In this document: one piece after another, positions 50,364 to 59,169 of the stretch
Layout: each line of letters opens with the position of its first letter
Numbering within the stretch: position 1 is the stretch's first letter
Notes under the pieces: generated by a model
The model's database searches: none
Told to the model about the DNA's origin: nothing
Seen by the model: only the letters and a program-made list of their open reading frames with translations
Program-made: the position numbers and the translations under genes
Assembly (NCBI RefSeq): GCF_003814875.1
Contig: NZ_RKQF01000001.1
Span: 4,712,001 to 4,776,000 of the forward strand
Source of the DNA: Streptomyces sp. Ag109_O5-1
GTDB taxonomy: Bacteria > Actinomycetota > Actinomycetes > Streptomycetales > Streptomycetaceae
DNA: 64,000 nucleotides
Reading direction: 5' to 3'

Positions 50364-51647
50364 TCAGGCGATGCGTTCCAGCACGACGGGCGACGCCGTG
50401 AACTCCGTGCCGGCCGCCGCGATGTCGTACGAACCCTCGACCGACTGGAGCGCGTACTCGAAGCGCTCCGGGGTGTCCGTGTGGAGGGTGAGGAGGGGCT
50501 GGCCCGCGGTCACCGTGTCGCCGGGCTTGGCGTGCAGTTCGACGCCCGCGCCCGCCTGCACCGGGTCCTCCTTGCGGGCGCGGCCGGCGCCCAGGCGCCA
50601 GGCGGCGACGCCGATGTCGTAGGCGTCGAGGCGGGTCAGCACGCCGGACGACGGCGCCTTGATCACGTGCTGTTCCCTGGCCACCGGGAGCACCGCGTCC
50701 GGGTCGCCGCCCTGGGCCGCGATCATCCGGCGCCAGACGTCCATCGCCGAACCGTCGGCCAGCGCCTTCGCCGGGTCCGCGTCCTTCACACCGGCCGCGT
50801 CGAGCATCTCGCGGGCCAGGGCGATGGTCAGCTCGACGACGTCCGCCGGGCCGCCGCCCGCGAGGACCTCGACCGACTCGCGGACCTCCAGGGCGTTGCC
50901 CGCCGTGAGACCGAGGGGGGTGGACATGTCCGTGAGCAGCGCGACCGCCTTCACGCCGTGGTCGGTGCCGAGGCCCACCATGGTCGAGGCCAGTTCGCGG
51001 GCGTCCTCGATGGTCTTCATGAAGGCGCCGGTGCCGACCTTCACGTCCAGGACCAGGGAGCCGGTGCCCTCGGCGATCTTCTTCGACATGATCGAGGAGG
51101 CGATCAGCGGGATCGCCTCGACCGTGCCGGTGACGTCGCGGAGCGCGTAGAGCTTCTTGTCGGCGGGGGCCAGGCCGTCGCCCGCCGCGCAGATCACCGC
51201 GCCGGTCGTGTCGAGGACGTTCAGCATCTCCTCGTTGGAGAGCAGGGCGCGCCAGCCGGGGATCGACTCCAGCTTGTCGAGGGTGCCGCCGGTGTGGCCG
51301 AGGCCGCGGCCGGAGAGCTGGGGGACGGCCGCGCCGCAGGCCGCCACCAGGGGCGCGAGCGGCAGCGTGATCTTGTCGCCGACGCCGCCCGTGGAGTGCT
51401 TGTCGGCCGTCGGACGGGACAGCGACGAGAAGTCCATTCGCTCGCCGGACGCGATCATCGCGGCCGTCCAGCGGGCGATCTCGCGGCGGTCCATGCCGTT
51501 GAGGAGGATGGCCATCGCGAGCGACGACATCTGCTCGTCGGCGACCTCGCCGCGCGTGTACGCGTCGATGACCCAGTCGATCTGCTCGTCGCTGAGCTCA
51601 CCGCGGTCCCGCTTGGTGCGGATGACGGAGATGGCGTCCATGGCCAT
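50364..51647 (-). CDS. deoA: Thymidine phosphorylase (pyrimidine nucleoside phosphorylase)
   Basis: It splits thymidine, deoxyuridine or uridine with phosphate. The 427-residue protein has DAISVIRTKRDRGELSDEQI at its N terminus, the phosphate and substrate loop DKHSTGGVGDKITLPLAPLVAACG, LSGRGLGHTGGTLDKLESI, and KVGTGAFMK. It is the last gene of the ABC-cdd-deoA operon. ATG 51647 is chosen from GAAGGGAAC upstream and family length. An intercistronic hairpin lies in the 79-bp gap from cdd. Confidence 0.94.
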   Translation of the reverse strand: MAMDAISVIRTKRDRGELSDEQIDWVIDAYTRGEVADEQMSSLAMAILLNGMDRREIARWTAAMIASGERMDFSSLSRPTADKHSTGGVGDKITLPLAPLVAACGAAVPQLSGRGLGHTGGTLDKLESIPGWRALLSNEEMLNVLDTTGAVICAAGDGLAPADKKLYALRDVTGTVEAIPLIASSIMSKKIAEGTGSLVLDVKVGTGAFMKTIEDARELASTMVGLGTDHGVKAVALLTDMSTPLGLTAGNALEVRESVEVLAGGGPADVVELTIALAREMLDAAGVKDADPAKALADGSAMDVWRRMIAAQGGDPDAVLPVAREQHVIKAPSSGVLTRLDAYDIGVAAWRLGAGRARKEDPVQAGAGVELHAKPGDTVTAGQPLLTLHTDTPERFEYALQSVEGSYDIAAAGTEFTASPVVLERIA

Positions 51648-51678
51648 GACGTTCCCTTCGAAGCATTGCGAAACGCGC

Positions 51679-51709
51679 GGCCCCTCCGGGCGACGGGCGG
51701 GGAGGGGCC
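51679..51709 (-). terminator. Intercistronic hairpin between cdd and deoA
   Basis: Arms GGCCCCTCC and GGAGGGGCC (9 bp) around a 13-base GC-rich loop. No T-tract. It may attenuate or stabilise the operon mRNA before deoA, since no promoter-operator copy is present here. Confidence 0.55.
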
Positions 51710-51726
51710 GTACGGGATTACCTGGA

Positions 51727-52131
51727 TTACATGGTGAGATGGGCCGGGCCGAAGGCCTGGGGCAGCATCTCGGAGAGGGGCAGGACGCCCTCCGGGGTGT
51801 CCAGGAGGAGGTCGGGGCCGCCGAACTCGTAGAGGAGCTGGCGGCAGCGGCCGCACGGGACGAGGAGTCCGCCGGTGCCGTCCACACAGGTGAAGTGCGT
51901 GAGGCGGCCGCCGCCCGTGCGCTGCAGCTGGGAGACGAGTCCGCACTCGGCGCACAGGCCCAGGCCGTAGGACGCGTTCTCCACGTTGCAGCCGGTGACC
52001 GTGCGGCCGTCGTCGACCAGGGCCGCGACCCCGACCGGGAAGCCGGAGTAGGGGGCGTAGGCGTGGGACATGGCCTCGCGCGCCTCGGCCCGCAGGGGCT
52101 CCCAGTCGAAGTCCGCGGCCGCGGCCGTCAC
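51727..52131 (-). CDS. cdd: Cytidine deaminase
   Basis: A 134-residue tetrameric-type deaminase. The catalytic centre is NVENASYGLGLCAECG (the C-A-E form) and the zinc ligands lie in VPCGRCRQLLYEFG. It converts cytidine and deoxycytidine to uridine and deoxyuridine for DeoA. The GTG start overlaps the preceding permease stop by four bases (GTGA), so it is part of the transport operon. Confidence 0.95.
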   Translation of the reverse strand: MTAAAADFDWEPLRAEAREAMSHAYAPYSGFPVGVAALVDDGRTVTGCNVENASYGLGLCAECGLVSQLQRTGGGRLTHFTCVDGTGGLLVPCGRCRQLLYEFGGPDLLLDTPEGVLPLSEMLPQAFGPAHLTM

Positions 52132-53390
52132 TTGCCCTGTCCCTTCCGGTACGGCAGACCGTCCGCCTTCGGCATCCGCAGGGACTGCGCGGACAGCGAG
52201 AGCACCAGGAGGGTGACGATGTACGGGGTCGCGGTCACGAGCTGGCGCGGGACCTCGTTGGTGGTGGCGTACCAGATGAACATCAGGACCGAGACGACGA
52301 TCGTGATGACGGCCGGGACGTACTTCTTGCGCCAGGCCAGGTAGACGGCGCCGAACACCAGGAGGATCGCGATCAGCAGGATCAGCGCGTGGACGTTCAC
52401 CGTGCCGCCGCGCAGGTTGAGGCTGTCGGTGTAGCCGAACAGGCCGGCGCCGAGGGCGAGGCCGCCCGGCATCCAGTTGCCGAAGATCATCGCGGCGAGA
52501 CCGATGTAGCCGCGGCCGGCCGTCTGGCCGTCGAGGTACACGTTGGAGGCGACGATGGACAGGAAGGCGCCGCCGAGGCCCGCGAAGCCGCCGCTGATGA
52601 GCACGGCGATGTACTTGTACTTGTAGACGTTGACGCCGAGGGACTCGGCCGCGACCGGGTTCTCGCCGCAGGAGCGCAGGCGGAGGCCGAAGGCCGTGCG
52701 CCACAGGACCCACCAGGTGACCGGGACGAGGGCGACCGCGAGGACCGTCAGCGGGGAGAGGTCGGTCAGCAGACCGCCGACCAGGCCCGCGATGTCGGAG
52801 ACCAGGAACCAGTGCTTCTCGTTGAGCGTGTTCAGCCAGTCGGAGAGGCCGGGGACGCTGAACGTGCCGGGCGAGTTGATCGGCGGGGACTGCTTGGAGG
52901 AGCCGCCCTGCGCGTTCTCGAAGGTGAACTTGGAGAGGTAGCGGGTGGCGCCCAGGGCGAGGATGTTCAGGGCCACACCGGAGACGATGTGGTTGACGTT
53001 GAAGGTGACGGTGGCGATGGCGTGCAGCAGGGCGCCGAGCGCACCGCCGATGATGCCGAAGGCGACGCCGGCCCACGGGCCCCACTGGTAGCCGGCCCAG
53101 GCGCCGAACCAGGTGCCGAGGATCATCATGCCTTCGAGGCCGATGTTGACGACGCCCGCGCGCTCGGCCCACAGACCGCCGAGACCGGCGAGGCCGATCG
53201 GGACGGCGAGGCGCAGCGCGGTGGACATCTGGCCGGTCGAGGTGATGCCGTCGGCGCCGGTGATGAGGCGGACGGCCGAGGTCAGGACCAGTACGCCGGC
53301 GATGACCAGCAGCAGGACCGGGAGCGACATTCGGCGGCCGCCCTTGCGGGGCTGCTTCGCCTGCGGCTTGGCGACGGTCGCGGTGGACAT
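52128..53390 (-). CDS. Nucleoside ABC transporter permease (second)
   Basis: A 420-residue permease of the BPD_transp_2 (BMP-linked) family with about ten helices. N-terminal 20 residues are Lys/Arg-rich. The segments LAVPIGLAGLGGLWAERAGVVNIGLEGMMILGTW and NVNHIVSGVALNILALGATRYL are typical. The cytoplasmic loop has LRSCGENPVAAESLGVNVYKYKY, the site that contacts the ATPase. An insertion of about 60 residues follows helix 4. ATG 53390 overlaps the first permease gene (ATGA). Confidence 0.9.
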   Translation of the reverse strand: MSTATVAKPQAKQPRKGGRRMSLPVLLLVIAGVLVLTSAVRLITGADGITSTGQMSTALRLAVPIGLAGLGGLWAERAGVVNIGLEGMMILGTWFGAWAGYQWGPWAGVAFGIIGGALGALLHAIATVTFNVNHIVSGVALNILALGATRYLSKFTFENAQGGSSKQSPPINSPGTFSVPGLSDWLNTLNEKHWFLVSDIAGLVGGLLTDLSPLTVLAVALVPVTWWVLWRTAFGLRLRSCGENPVAAESLGVNVYKYKYIAVLISGGFAGLGGAFLSIVASNVYLDGQTAGRGYIGLAAMIFGNWMPGGLALGAGLFGYTDSLNLRGGTVNVHALILLIAILLVFGAVYLAWRKKYVPAVITIVVSVLMFIWYATTNEVPRQLVTATPYIVTLLVLSLSAQSLRMPKADGLPYRKGQGK

Positions 53391-54511
53391 CAGGCCGCCA
53401 CCTCCTTCTTGGTGTTCTGGGCGGCGGCCGCGGCGAGTTCCGCGCCGACCTGGCGCTGCTGGCGGCGCAGGCCCCACTGGCGTACGGCTTCGTAGGAGAT
53501 GACGACGGAGAAGACGATCAGGCCCTGCATGATCGTGGCGATCTCCTTCTCGTACGCCACCGGGGTGGCGTAGTCGAGGGCGGGCGAGGCCTTGTCGAGG
53601 AAGGACCACAGAAGGGCGGCGAAGGCGATGCCGCCGGGGTTGTTGCGGCCGAGCAGGGCGATGCCGATGGCGGTGAAGCCGAGGCCGGCCGGGAAGTCGA
53701 GGCTGTAGGTGTGGGAGTCGCCGAGCAGCAGCGGGAGGCCCGCGAGACCGGAGACTGCGCCGGAGATCAGCATGGAGACCAGGACCATGCGCTTGGCGTC
53801 GACGCCGGAGGCGGCCGCCGCGGACTCGGAGGCGCCGGTGGCACGCAGGTCGAAGCCGAAGCGGGTGCGGTTGAGGACCACCCAGTAGCCGATACCCAGG
53901 GCGATGGCGACGAAGACCATGCCGTAGATGTCGCCGACGTCGGAGCCCAGGTTGATGCCGGGGAACCAGCCGGACTTCTTCATCACGCCGGTCGTCATGT
54001 TGTTGCCGACCTGGACGCCCCACACGTTCGCGAGGGTGACATAGCCGATGACGCTGGTGGCGATGGCGTTCAGCATGATCGTGGAGACGACCTCGCTGAC
54101 CCCTCGGGTGACCTTGAGGACGCCCGCGATACCGGCCCAGAAGGCGCCGGTGAACATGGCGACCAGGAGCAGCACCGGGATCTGGAGGAAGGCGGGCAGG
54201 CCGATGTTGGCGCCGACCACGGCCGTCATCACGGCGGCGAGGCGGTACTGGCCGTCGACGCCGATGTTGAAGAGGTTCATGCGGAAGCCGAGGGCGACCG
54301 CGATGGCCGCGATGTAGTACATCGCCGCCTGGTTGATGATCAGGACCTGGACGTCCGAGTACGGCAACTGCTGGAGCATCAGCACGTACGGCTCGAACGG
54401 GTTGCGGTTCGAGGCCAGCAGCACGATCGAGGTGAGTGCGATCGCCAGGACGAGCGCGATGACCGGGCCGGCCACCGCCAGGAGCACCCGCTCCTTGTTG
54501 AACTTCTTCAT
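53390..54511 (-). CDS. Nucleoside ABC transporter permease (first)
   Basis: A 373-residue partner permease: LRVLIINQAAMYYIAAIAVALGFRMNLFNIGVDGQYRLAA-type core (F-N-I-G-V-D-G-Q), VTRGVSEVVSTIMLNAIAT, and the ATPase-contacting loop DLRATGASESAAAASGVDAKRM. Ten helices are predicted. Family relatives such as NupB/NupC of Lactococcus import nucleosides with broad range. ATG 54511 overlaps the ATPase stop by four bases. Confidence 0.9.
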   Translation of the reverse strand: MKKFNKERVLLAVAGPVIALVLAIALTSIVLLASNRNPFEPYVLMLQQLPYSDVQVLIINQAAMYYIAAIAVALGFRMNLFNIGVDGQYRLAAVMTAVVGANIGLPAFLQIPVLLLVAMFTGAFWAGIAGVLKVTRGVSEVVSTIMLNAIATSVIGYVTLANVWGVQVGNNMTTGVMKKSGWFPGINLGSDVGDIYGMVFVAIALGIGYWVVLNRTRFGFDLRATGASESAAAASGVDAKRMVLVSMLISGAVSGLAGLPLLLGDSHTYSLDFPAGLGFTAIGIALLGRNNPGGIAFAALLWSFLDKASPALDYATPVAYEKEIATIMQGLIVFSVVISYEAVRQWGLRRQQRQVGAELAAAAAQNTKKEVAA

Positions 54512-56208
54512 CGGTCCTGGTCCTCCCCGGACACACCGTCGGAATCGTGATGCTCCAGGTGGCCGGTGGCGGCACCTGTCATGGCCGAGCCCAGTTCCTC
54601 GGGCGTGATGGTGGCCGGGTCGGCGTCGGCGACCAGCTTTCCGTCGTAGATCACCCGCAGGGTGTCGGAGAGGCCGATCAGCTCGTCGAGGTCGGCGGAG
54701 ATCAGCAGCACGGCCAGGCCCTCGCGGCGGGCGTCCCGGATGCGGTCCCAGATCTGCGCCTGGGCGCCGACGTCCACACCGCGGGTGGGGTGGGCGGCGA
54801 TCAGGAACTTCGGGCTGTGGCTCATCTCGCGGCCGACGATCAGCTTCTGCTGGTTGCCGCCGGAGAGGGAGGCGGCGGTGACGTCGATGCCGGGGGTGCG
54901 GACGTCGTACTCCTCGACGATCCGGCGGGTGTCGTCCTGGGCGCCCTTGATGTCCAGCCAGAAGCCCTTGGCGTTGGGCTTCTCGGTGACATGGCCGAGG
55001 ATGCGGTTCTCCCAGAGCGGGGACTCCAGGAGCAGGCCCTGGCGGTGGCGGTCCTCGGGGATGTAGCCGACGCCGGACTCGCGGCGCTTGCGGGTGGCCC
55101 AGCCGGTGATGTCCTCGCCGAGGAACTCGATCGAGCCGGAGTCGGCGTTGCGGGTGCCGATGAGCGCGTCGATCAGCTCGGTCTGGCCGTTGCCCTCGAC
55201 ACCGGCGATGCCCATGACCTCACCGGCGTGGATGGTGAAGGTGACGTCGTCGAGGACGCGCTTGGCGGCGCCGGGGGTGGTGGCCTCGGTGAGGACGTCG
55301 GCGCCCGGTGCGGCGCCGGCCGAGCCGGCGGTCGCGGTCTCGGGCTGGGCGCCGAGCTCGCCGAGGGAGGCGATGCCGCCGCTGGCGTAGACGGTGAGGT
55401 TCTTCACCGTGACGACGGGCTGGTCGGTGACCGTGGACTCGGCGGTCTCCGGGGTGGGCAGCTCGCTGCCCACCATCAGCTCGGCGAGCTGGCGCGGGGT
55501 GGTCTGGGACGGGATCGCCGTGCCCACCGTCGTACCGCGGCGGATGACGGTGATGTCGTCGGCGACGGACAGCACCTCGCCGAGCTTGTGGGAGATGAAG
55601 ATGACCGACAGGCCCTCGGACTTCAGCTCGCGCAGGTTGTCGAAGAGCGCGTCGACCTCCTGCGGGACGAGGACGGCGGTGGGCTCGTCGAGGATCAGGA
55701 TCCGGGCGCCGCGGTAGAGGACCTTGAGGATCTCCACGCGCTGCCGGTCGGCGACACCGAGGTCCTCGACCAGGAGGTCCGGGTGGATGCCGAGGCCGTA
55801 GCGGTCGGAGATCTCCTTGATCTTCTTGCGGGCGTTGCCGCCGATGCCGTACAGCTTCTCGCTGCCCAGCACGACGTTCTCGAGCACGGTCAGGTTGTCG
55901 GCCAGCATGAAGTGCTGGTGGACCATGCCGATGCCGCGCGCGATGGCGTCGGCCGGGGACGAGAAGGCGGCCTGCTCGCCGTCGACCGCGATGGTGCCCT
56001 CGTCCGGCTTCTGCATGCCGTAGAGGATCTTCATCAGGGTCGACTTGCCGGCACCGTTCTCCCCGACGAGGGCGTGGACGGTGCCCTTGCGGACGGACAG
56101 GTGGATGTCGTGGTTGGCTACGACACCCGGGAATCGCTTGGTGATCCCCGCCAGCTCGACCGCGGCTGTCGTCTCTGCGGTGAGCGGAGGGCTGCTGGAC
56201 GCGTCGAT
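54508..56208 (-). CDS. Nucleoside ABC transporter ATP-binding protein (two ATPase domains), probable ATC start
   Basis: A 566-residue double ATPase. Domain 1: VELAGITKRFPGVVANHDIH, Walker A GENGAGKSTL, and ILDEPTAVLVPQEVDALF. Domain 2: degenerate P-loop GVEGNGQTELI, signature SLSGGNQQKLIVGREMSH and AHPTRGVDVGAQ. This is the layout of sugar/nucleoside (RbsA/NupA-like) importers. The frame has no ATG, GTG or TTG between the upstream TAA at 56262 and the first domain. The codon at the right distance from AGGAG (56221-56217) is ATC at 56208, taken here as the start. A Pro/Ala-rich insert of about 45 residues separates the domains. Confidence 0.85.
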   Translation of the reverse strand: MDASSSPPLTAETTAAVELAGITKRFPGVVANHDIHLSVRKGTVHALVGENGAGKSTLMKILYGMQKPDEGTIAVDGEQAAFSSPADAIARGIGMVHQHFMLADNLTVLENVVLGSEKLYGIGGNARKKIKEISDRYGLGIHPDLLVEDLGVADRQRVEILKVLYRGARILILDEPTAVLVPQEVDALFDNLRELKSEGLSVIFISHKLGEVLSVADDITVIRRGTTVGTAIPSQTTPRQLAELMVGSELPTPETAESTVTDQPVVTVKNLTVYASGGIASLGELGAQPETATAGSAGAAPGADVLTEATTPGAAKRVLDDVTFTIHAGEVMGIAGVEGNGQTELIDALIGTRNADSGSIEFLGEDITGWATRKRRESGVGYIPEDRHRQGLLLESPLWENRILGHVTEKPNAKGFWLDIKGAQDDTRRIVEEYDVRTPGIDVTAASLSGGNQQKLIVGREMSHSPKFLIAAHPTRGVDVGAQAQIWDRIRDARREGLAVLLISADLDELIGLSDTLRVIYDGKLVADADPATITPEELGSAMTGAATGHLEHHDSDGVSGEDQDR

Positions 56209-56237
56209 GGCGCACTCTCCTAGGGAAAGGGGCCGCT

Positions 56238-56249
56238 CTACGCGCGTAG
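56238..56249. promoter_or_regulatory. Nucleoside-regulon operator, ABC-cdd-deoA operon copy
   Basis: Exact palindrome CTACGCGCGTAG, 29 bp before the proposed ATC start. TTTAAA (56264-56259) and TAGAGC (56241-56236) are 17-18 bp apart on the minus strand and enclose it. Confidence 0.8.
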
Positions 56250-56383
56250 CGCCCCTGCTTTAAATAGTGCCCGGACCTGACCGAGTTTTTACGACTCTCG
56301 ATCCGTTCCGAGCATTCTGCCGCGCGAACGAGGTGTGTCCCCGCCGTAGACCGTCTGGACGGTACTGGTTCTACGGCAGGGGC

Positions 56384-56405
56384 GCGGGAAGGTCATCCTT
56401 CCCGC
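56384..56405 (-). terminator. Terminator hairpin after the first BMP lipoprotein gene
   Basis: Perfect 9-bp arms GCGGGAAGG and CCTTCCCGC with a TCAT loop. It follows the stop codon at 56481 on the minus strand and separates this gene from the ABC operon promoter. Confidence 0.75.
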
Positions 56406-56480
56406 ACCCCGTTCCGTGGCCGTAACGCTGCCATTACAGCGTTCTTTTGACCATGGGCCGAGCGGCCCGATGACGCCGGA

Positions 56481-57539
56481 TCAAGAAGTCTTGACCGTGA
56501 TGGAGCCGTCCTTGATGCCGGCCTCGGCCTTCTTGAGCGCGGCCTGCAGGGTGGCGTTGTTCTTGAAGACCGGGTTGGAGTCGGCCAGGCCGACGCCGCC
56601 GTTGTTCAGGGAGCCGCGGACCTCGCCGGACAGCGGCTTCTTGTCCTTGATGACCGACTTGGCGAGGTCGTAGACCGCGCCCTCGACGTTCTTGAGGGCC
56701 GAGGTCAGGATGTAGTTCTTGTACTTCGACAGCGCGGCCTGGTTGTACTGGTCGGAGTCGACGCCGATCGCCCACACCTTGTGCGCGGCGGCGGCCTTGA
56801 TGACGCCCTGGCCGGAGAGGCCGGCGGCGGCGTAGACCACGTCGGCACCGGCGCCGATCTGGCCCTCGGCGGCGGCCTCGCCCTTGTCGGGGCTGGAGAA
56901 GCCGCCCTCCTGGGCGGTCTGGGTCAGGTACTGGGCCTTGACCTTGACGTTCTTCTTGGTGGCCTTGACGCCCTGCTCGAAGCCCGCCTCGAACTTGTGG
57001 ATCAGCGGGACGTCCACGCCGCCGATGAAGCCGACGGTGTTCGACTTGGTGGTCAGCGCGGCGGTGACGCCGGCCAGGTACGAGGACTGCTCCTCGTGGA
57101 AGACCATGTCGGCGATGTTGCTCGCCTGGTCCTCGTTGTCGTCGATGATGCCGAAGCTGATCTTCGGGAACTTCGCGGCGGCTTCCTTGACGGCGGGCGC
57201 GTAGGCGAAGCCGACGCCTATGACGGGGTTGTAGCCGGCGCGGGCCAGGGTCTCCAGCCGCTGCACCTTGTCGGCGTCCGTCTCGTTGTCCTGCGGCTCG
57301 ATGTCCCGGCCGGTGACGCCGAAGTCCTTCTCGGCCTTCTGGAAGCCGGCGTAGGCGGCGTCGTTGAAGGACTGGTCGCCCTTGCCGCCGACGTCGTACG
57401 CGAGACCGACACCCTTGGACGCGCCGCCCTTGCCGGCGGACGAGCTGGACGAGCTGGACGAACTGCCGCACGCTGAAACGGTGACGGCGAGGGCTGCGGT
57501 TGCAACGCCTGCAACCGCGATACGGGACACCCGGCGCAT
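56481..57539 (-). CDS. BMP-family nucleoside-binding lipoprotein (copy 1)
   Basis: A 352-residue lipoprotein, the probable receptor of the nucleoside ABC importer. Signal MRRVSRIAVAGVATAALAVT ends with lipobox V-S-A-C, followed by a poly-Ser linker. The BMP fold shows GLAYDVGGKGDQSFNDAAYAG, NETDADKVQRLETLARAGYNPVIGVGFAYAPAV, FIGGVDVPLIHKFEAGFEQG and VWAIGVDSDQYNQA. ATG 57539 has AAGGAG nine bases before it. It is highly similar to the protein encoded just upstream (57795-58868). It has its own near-operator. Confidence 0.92.
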   Translation of the reverse strand: MRRVSRIAVAGVATAALAVTVSACGSSSSSSSSSAGKGGASKGVGLAYDVGGKGDQSFNDAAYAGFQKAEKDFGVTGRDIEPQDNETDADKVQRLETLARAGYNPVIGVGFAYAPAVKEAAAKFPKISFGIIDDNEDQASNIADMVFHEEQSSYLAGVTAALTTKSNTVGFIGGVDVPLIHKFEAGFEQGVKATKKNVKVKAQYLTQTAQEGGFSSPDKGEAAAEGQIGAGADVVYAAAGLSGQGVIKAAAAHKVWAIGVDSDQYNQAALSKYKNYILTSALKNVEGAVYDLAKSVIKDKKPLSGEVRGSLNNGGVGLADSNPVFKNNATLQAALKKAEAGIKDGSITVKTS

Positions 57540-57594
57540 GGAACTTGACTCCTTCGTGCAAGCGCCCAAACCAGGCGCTGGTTCCGCGGCAGCG

Positions 57595-57606
57595 TAACGC
57601 GCGTAG
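57595..57606. promoter_or_regulatory. Nucleoside-regulon operator, BMP copy 1 gene (near match)
   Basis: TAACGCGCGTAG differs from the palindrome at the two outer bases of one arm. On the minus strand a TACGCT -10-like element overlaps its end (57596-57591). The start codon lies 55 bp away, so this gene has a leader with a ribosome binding site. Confidence 0.7.
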
Positions 57607-57681
57607 ACCAGACGGAAAACCCCCAATGTCCGGTCCGTTATCTAGCTGTGGCCACAGTCACGGCCGAGGTGACGGACAGCA

Positions 57682-57712
57682 GTGCGCCCCTTGCGGGAGG
57701 CAAGGGGCGCAC
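57682..57712 (-). terminator. Terminator hairpin after the second BMP lipoprotein gene
   Basis: Perfect 13-bp arms GTGCGCCCCTTGC and GCAAGGGGCGCAC around GGGAG. It lies 83 bp behind the stop codon at 57795 on the minus strand and just upstream of the copy 1 promoter. Confidence 0.8.
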
Positions 57713-57794
57713 GAACTGCAACGGGGCACGGCGGCCGCACGTCCGGCCGTCCGCATACGGCCCGGTGATCACCCGGCCGTATATATATGTCCCA

Positions 57795-58868
57795 TTACTT
57801 GGTGTTGACGGTGACCTTGCCGTCGATGATGTCCTGCTTCGCCTTGTCGACGGCGGCGACGACCTTGGTCAGGGCCTTGTACTTCGGGTTGGTGTCGGCG
57901 AAGCCGACACCGCCGGTCTTGAGGGTGCCCTCGATGACACCGCTCTCCGGCTTGCCCTGGTAGACGGACTTAACGAGGTCGTACACCGCGCCGCCGACGT
58001 TCTTCAGGGCGGAGCCCAGGATGTAGTCCTTGTACTTGGCGAGAGCGCTCTGGCCGTACTGGTCGGAGTCGACACCGATCGCCCAGATCTTGGCGGTGGC
58101 AGCGGCCTGGATCACACCCTGCCCGGAGAGACCGGCCGCGTGGTAGATCACATCCGCACCCGCGTCGATCTGGCCCTGCGCCGCGGCCTTGCCCTTGTCC
58201 GGGCTGGAGAAGCCGCCCTCCGCAGGCGTCTGGGTCAGATACTGCGACGAGATCTTGATCTTGGGGTTGACCGATTTGGCACCCTGGTCGAAGCCCGCCT
58301 CGAAGGTGTGGATCAGCGGGATGTCCACGCCGCCGATGAAGCCGATGTGGTCCTTCTTGGTCGCGGAGGCCGCGGCCACACCCGCGAGGTACGACGACTG
58401 CTCCGCCGCGAAGACCATGTCGACGACGTTCTTGGCCGTCACTTCGTTGTCGTCGATGATGCCAAAGGTGATCTTGGGGTACTTGGCCGCGATCTCCTTG
58501 ACCGCCGGCGCGTACACGAAGCCGACACCGATGATCGGGTTGTAGCCGGCCTTGGCCAGCTGGTCGAGCCGCTGCACCTTGTCGGCGTCGGTCTCGTTGT
58601 CGGCGGGCTCGACGTCCCGGCCGCCGATGCCGAAGTCCTTCTCGGCCTTCTGGAAGCCGGCGTAGGCGGCGTCGTTGAAGGACTGGTCGCCCTTGCCGCC
58701 GATGTCGTAGGCGAGGCCGATGCCCTTGCCGTTGTACTTGCCGGACGAGCTGGTGCCGGAGGCACCGGTGTCCTGGCTGGACTTACCGCACCCAGCGGCC
58801 GCGAGGGCGATGACGGCGACGGTCACCGCAGTTTGGGAGAACCTCGTCCTCCGAGAGACAGAACGCAC
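57795..58868 (-). CDS. BMP-family nucleoside-binding lipoprotein (copy 2)
   Basis: A 357-residue paralogue of the previous protein, with identical key segments (GLAYDIGGKGDQSFNDAAYAG, NETDADKVQRL, FIGGVDIPLIHTFEAGFDQG, AIGVDSDQYGQSAL). The N-terminal signal ends in A-A-G-C. It differs most in the first 40 residues and at the C terminus. Two receptors for one importer suggest different ranges, such as purine versus pyrimidine nucleosides, but nothing in the sequence decides this. GTG 58868 with an AAGGGG site. It has its own near-operator and terminator. Confidence 0.92.
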   Translation of the reverse strand: MRSVSRRTRFSQTAVTVAVIALAAAGCGKSSQDTGASGTSSSGKYNGKGIGLAYDIGGKGDQSFNDAAYAGFQKAEKDFGIGGRDVEPADNETDADKVQRLDQLAKAGYNPIIGVGFVYAPAVKEIAAKYPKITFGIIDDNEVTAKNVVDMVFAAEQSSYLAGVAAASATKKDHIGFIGGVDIPLIHTFEAGFDQGAKSVNPKIKISSQYLTQTPAEGGFSSPDKGKAAAQGQIDAGADVIYHAAGLSGQGVIQAAATAKIWAIGVDSDQYGQSALAKYKDYILGSALKNVGGAVYDLVKSVYQGKPESGVIEGTLKTGGVGFADTNPKYKALTKVVAAVDKAKQDIIDGKVTVNTK

Positions 58869-58951
58869 AGCACGTACCCCTTCGTCCCCACGGCACCGTC
58901 ACCGGCCCGCTTCCCCAACCGGCCACCTGCGGTGGCGATTTCGGCGCACAG

Positions 58952-58963
58952 TAACGCGCGTAG
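58952..58963. promoter_or_regulatory. Nucleoside-regulon operator, BMP copy 2 gene (near match)
   Basis: TAACGCGCGTAG, identical to the copy 1 near-match. A TACTGT -10-like hexamer overlaps its end on the minus strand (58953-58948). The start codon lies 83 bp downstream. Confidence 0.7.
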
Positions 58964-59058
58964 AAGCGGAGGGGAACGGGGTTTCTCCGGGCCGTTATCG
59001 AACCGTGCCGACTCCGGGTTACAAGCGGAGATCGCCGGTTACAGCGGGGTGACACAAG

Positions 59059-59095
59059 GGGGCGAATGGGTGCTGATCAGGCACCCATTCGCCCC
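59059..59095 (-). terminator. Terminator hairpin after the M20 amidohydrolase
   Basis: Perfect 15-bp arms GGGGCGAATGGGTGC and GCACCCATTCGCCCC around TGATCAG. It lies 74 bp behind the stop codon at 59170 on the minus strand and insulates the BMP copy 2 promoter. Confidence 0.85.
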
Positions 59096-59169
59096 TGCGT
59101 CAAGCTGACCGTTTCTCCAGCCGTTCGAACCGTTTCTCCAGTCGTCCGATACGACTCCCGCCGATGCGA

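Noticed and set aside
56213..56215. GTG as the start of the ABC ATPase gene
   Set aside because: It is out of frame with the ATPase domains and only one base from the ribosome binding site.
54547..56223. A 558-codon plus-strand frame opposite the ABC ATPase
   Set aside because: The minus-strand ATPase has full domain motifs; the plus frame is a GC-bias shadow rich in Val, Asp and Gly.
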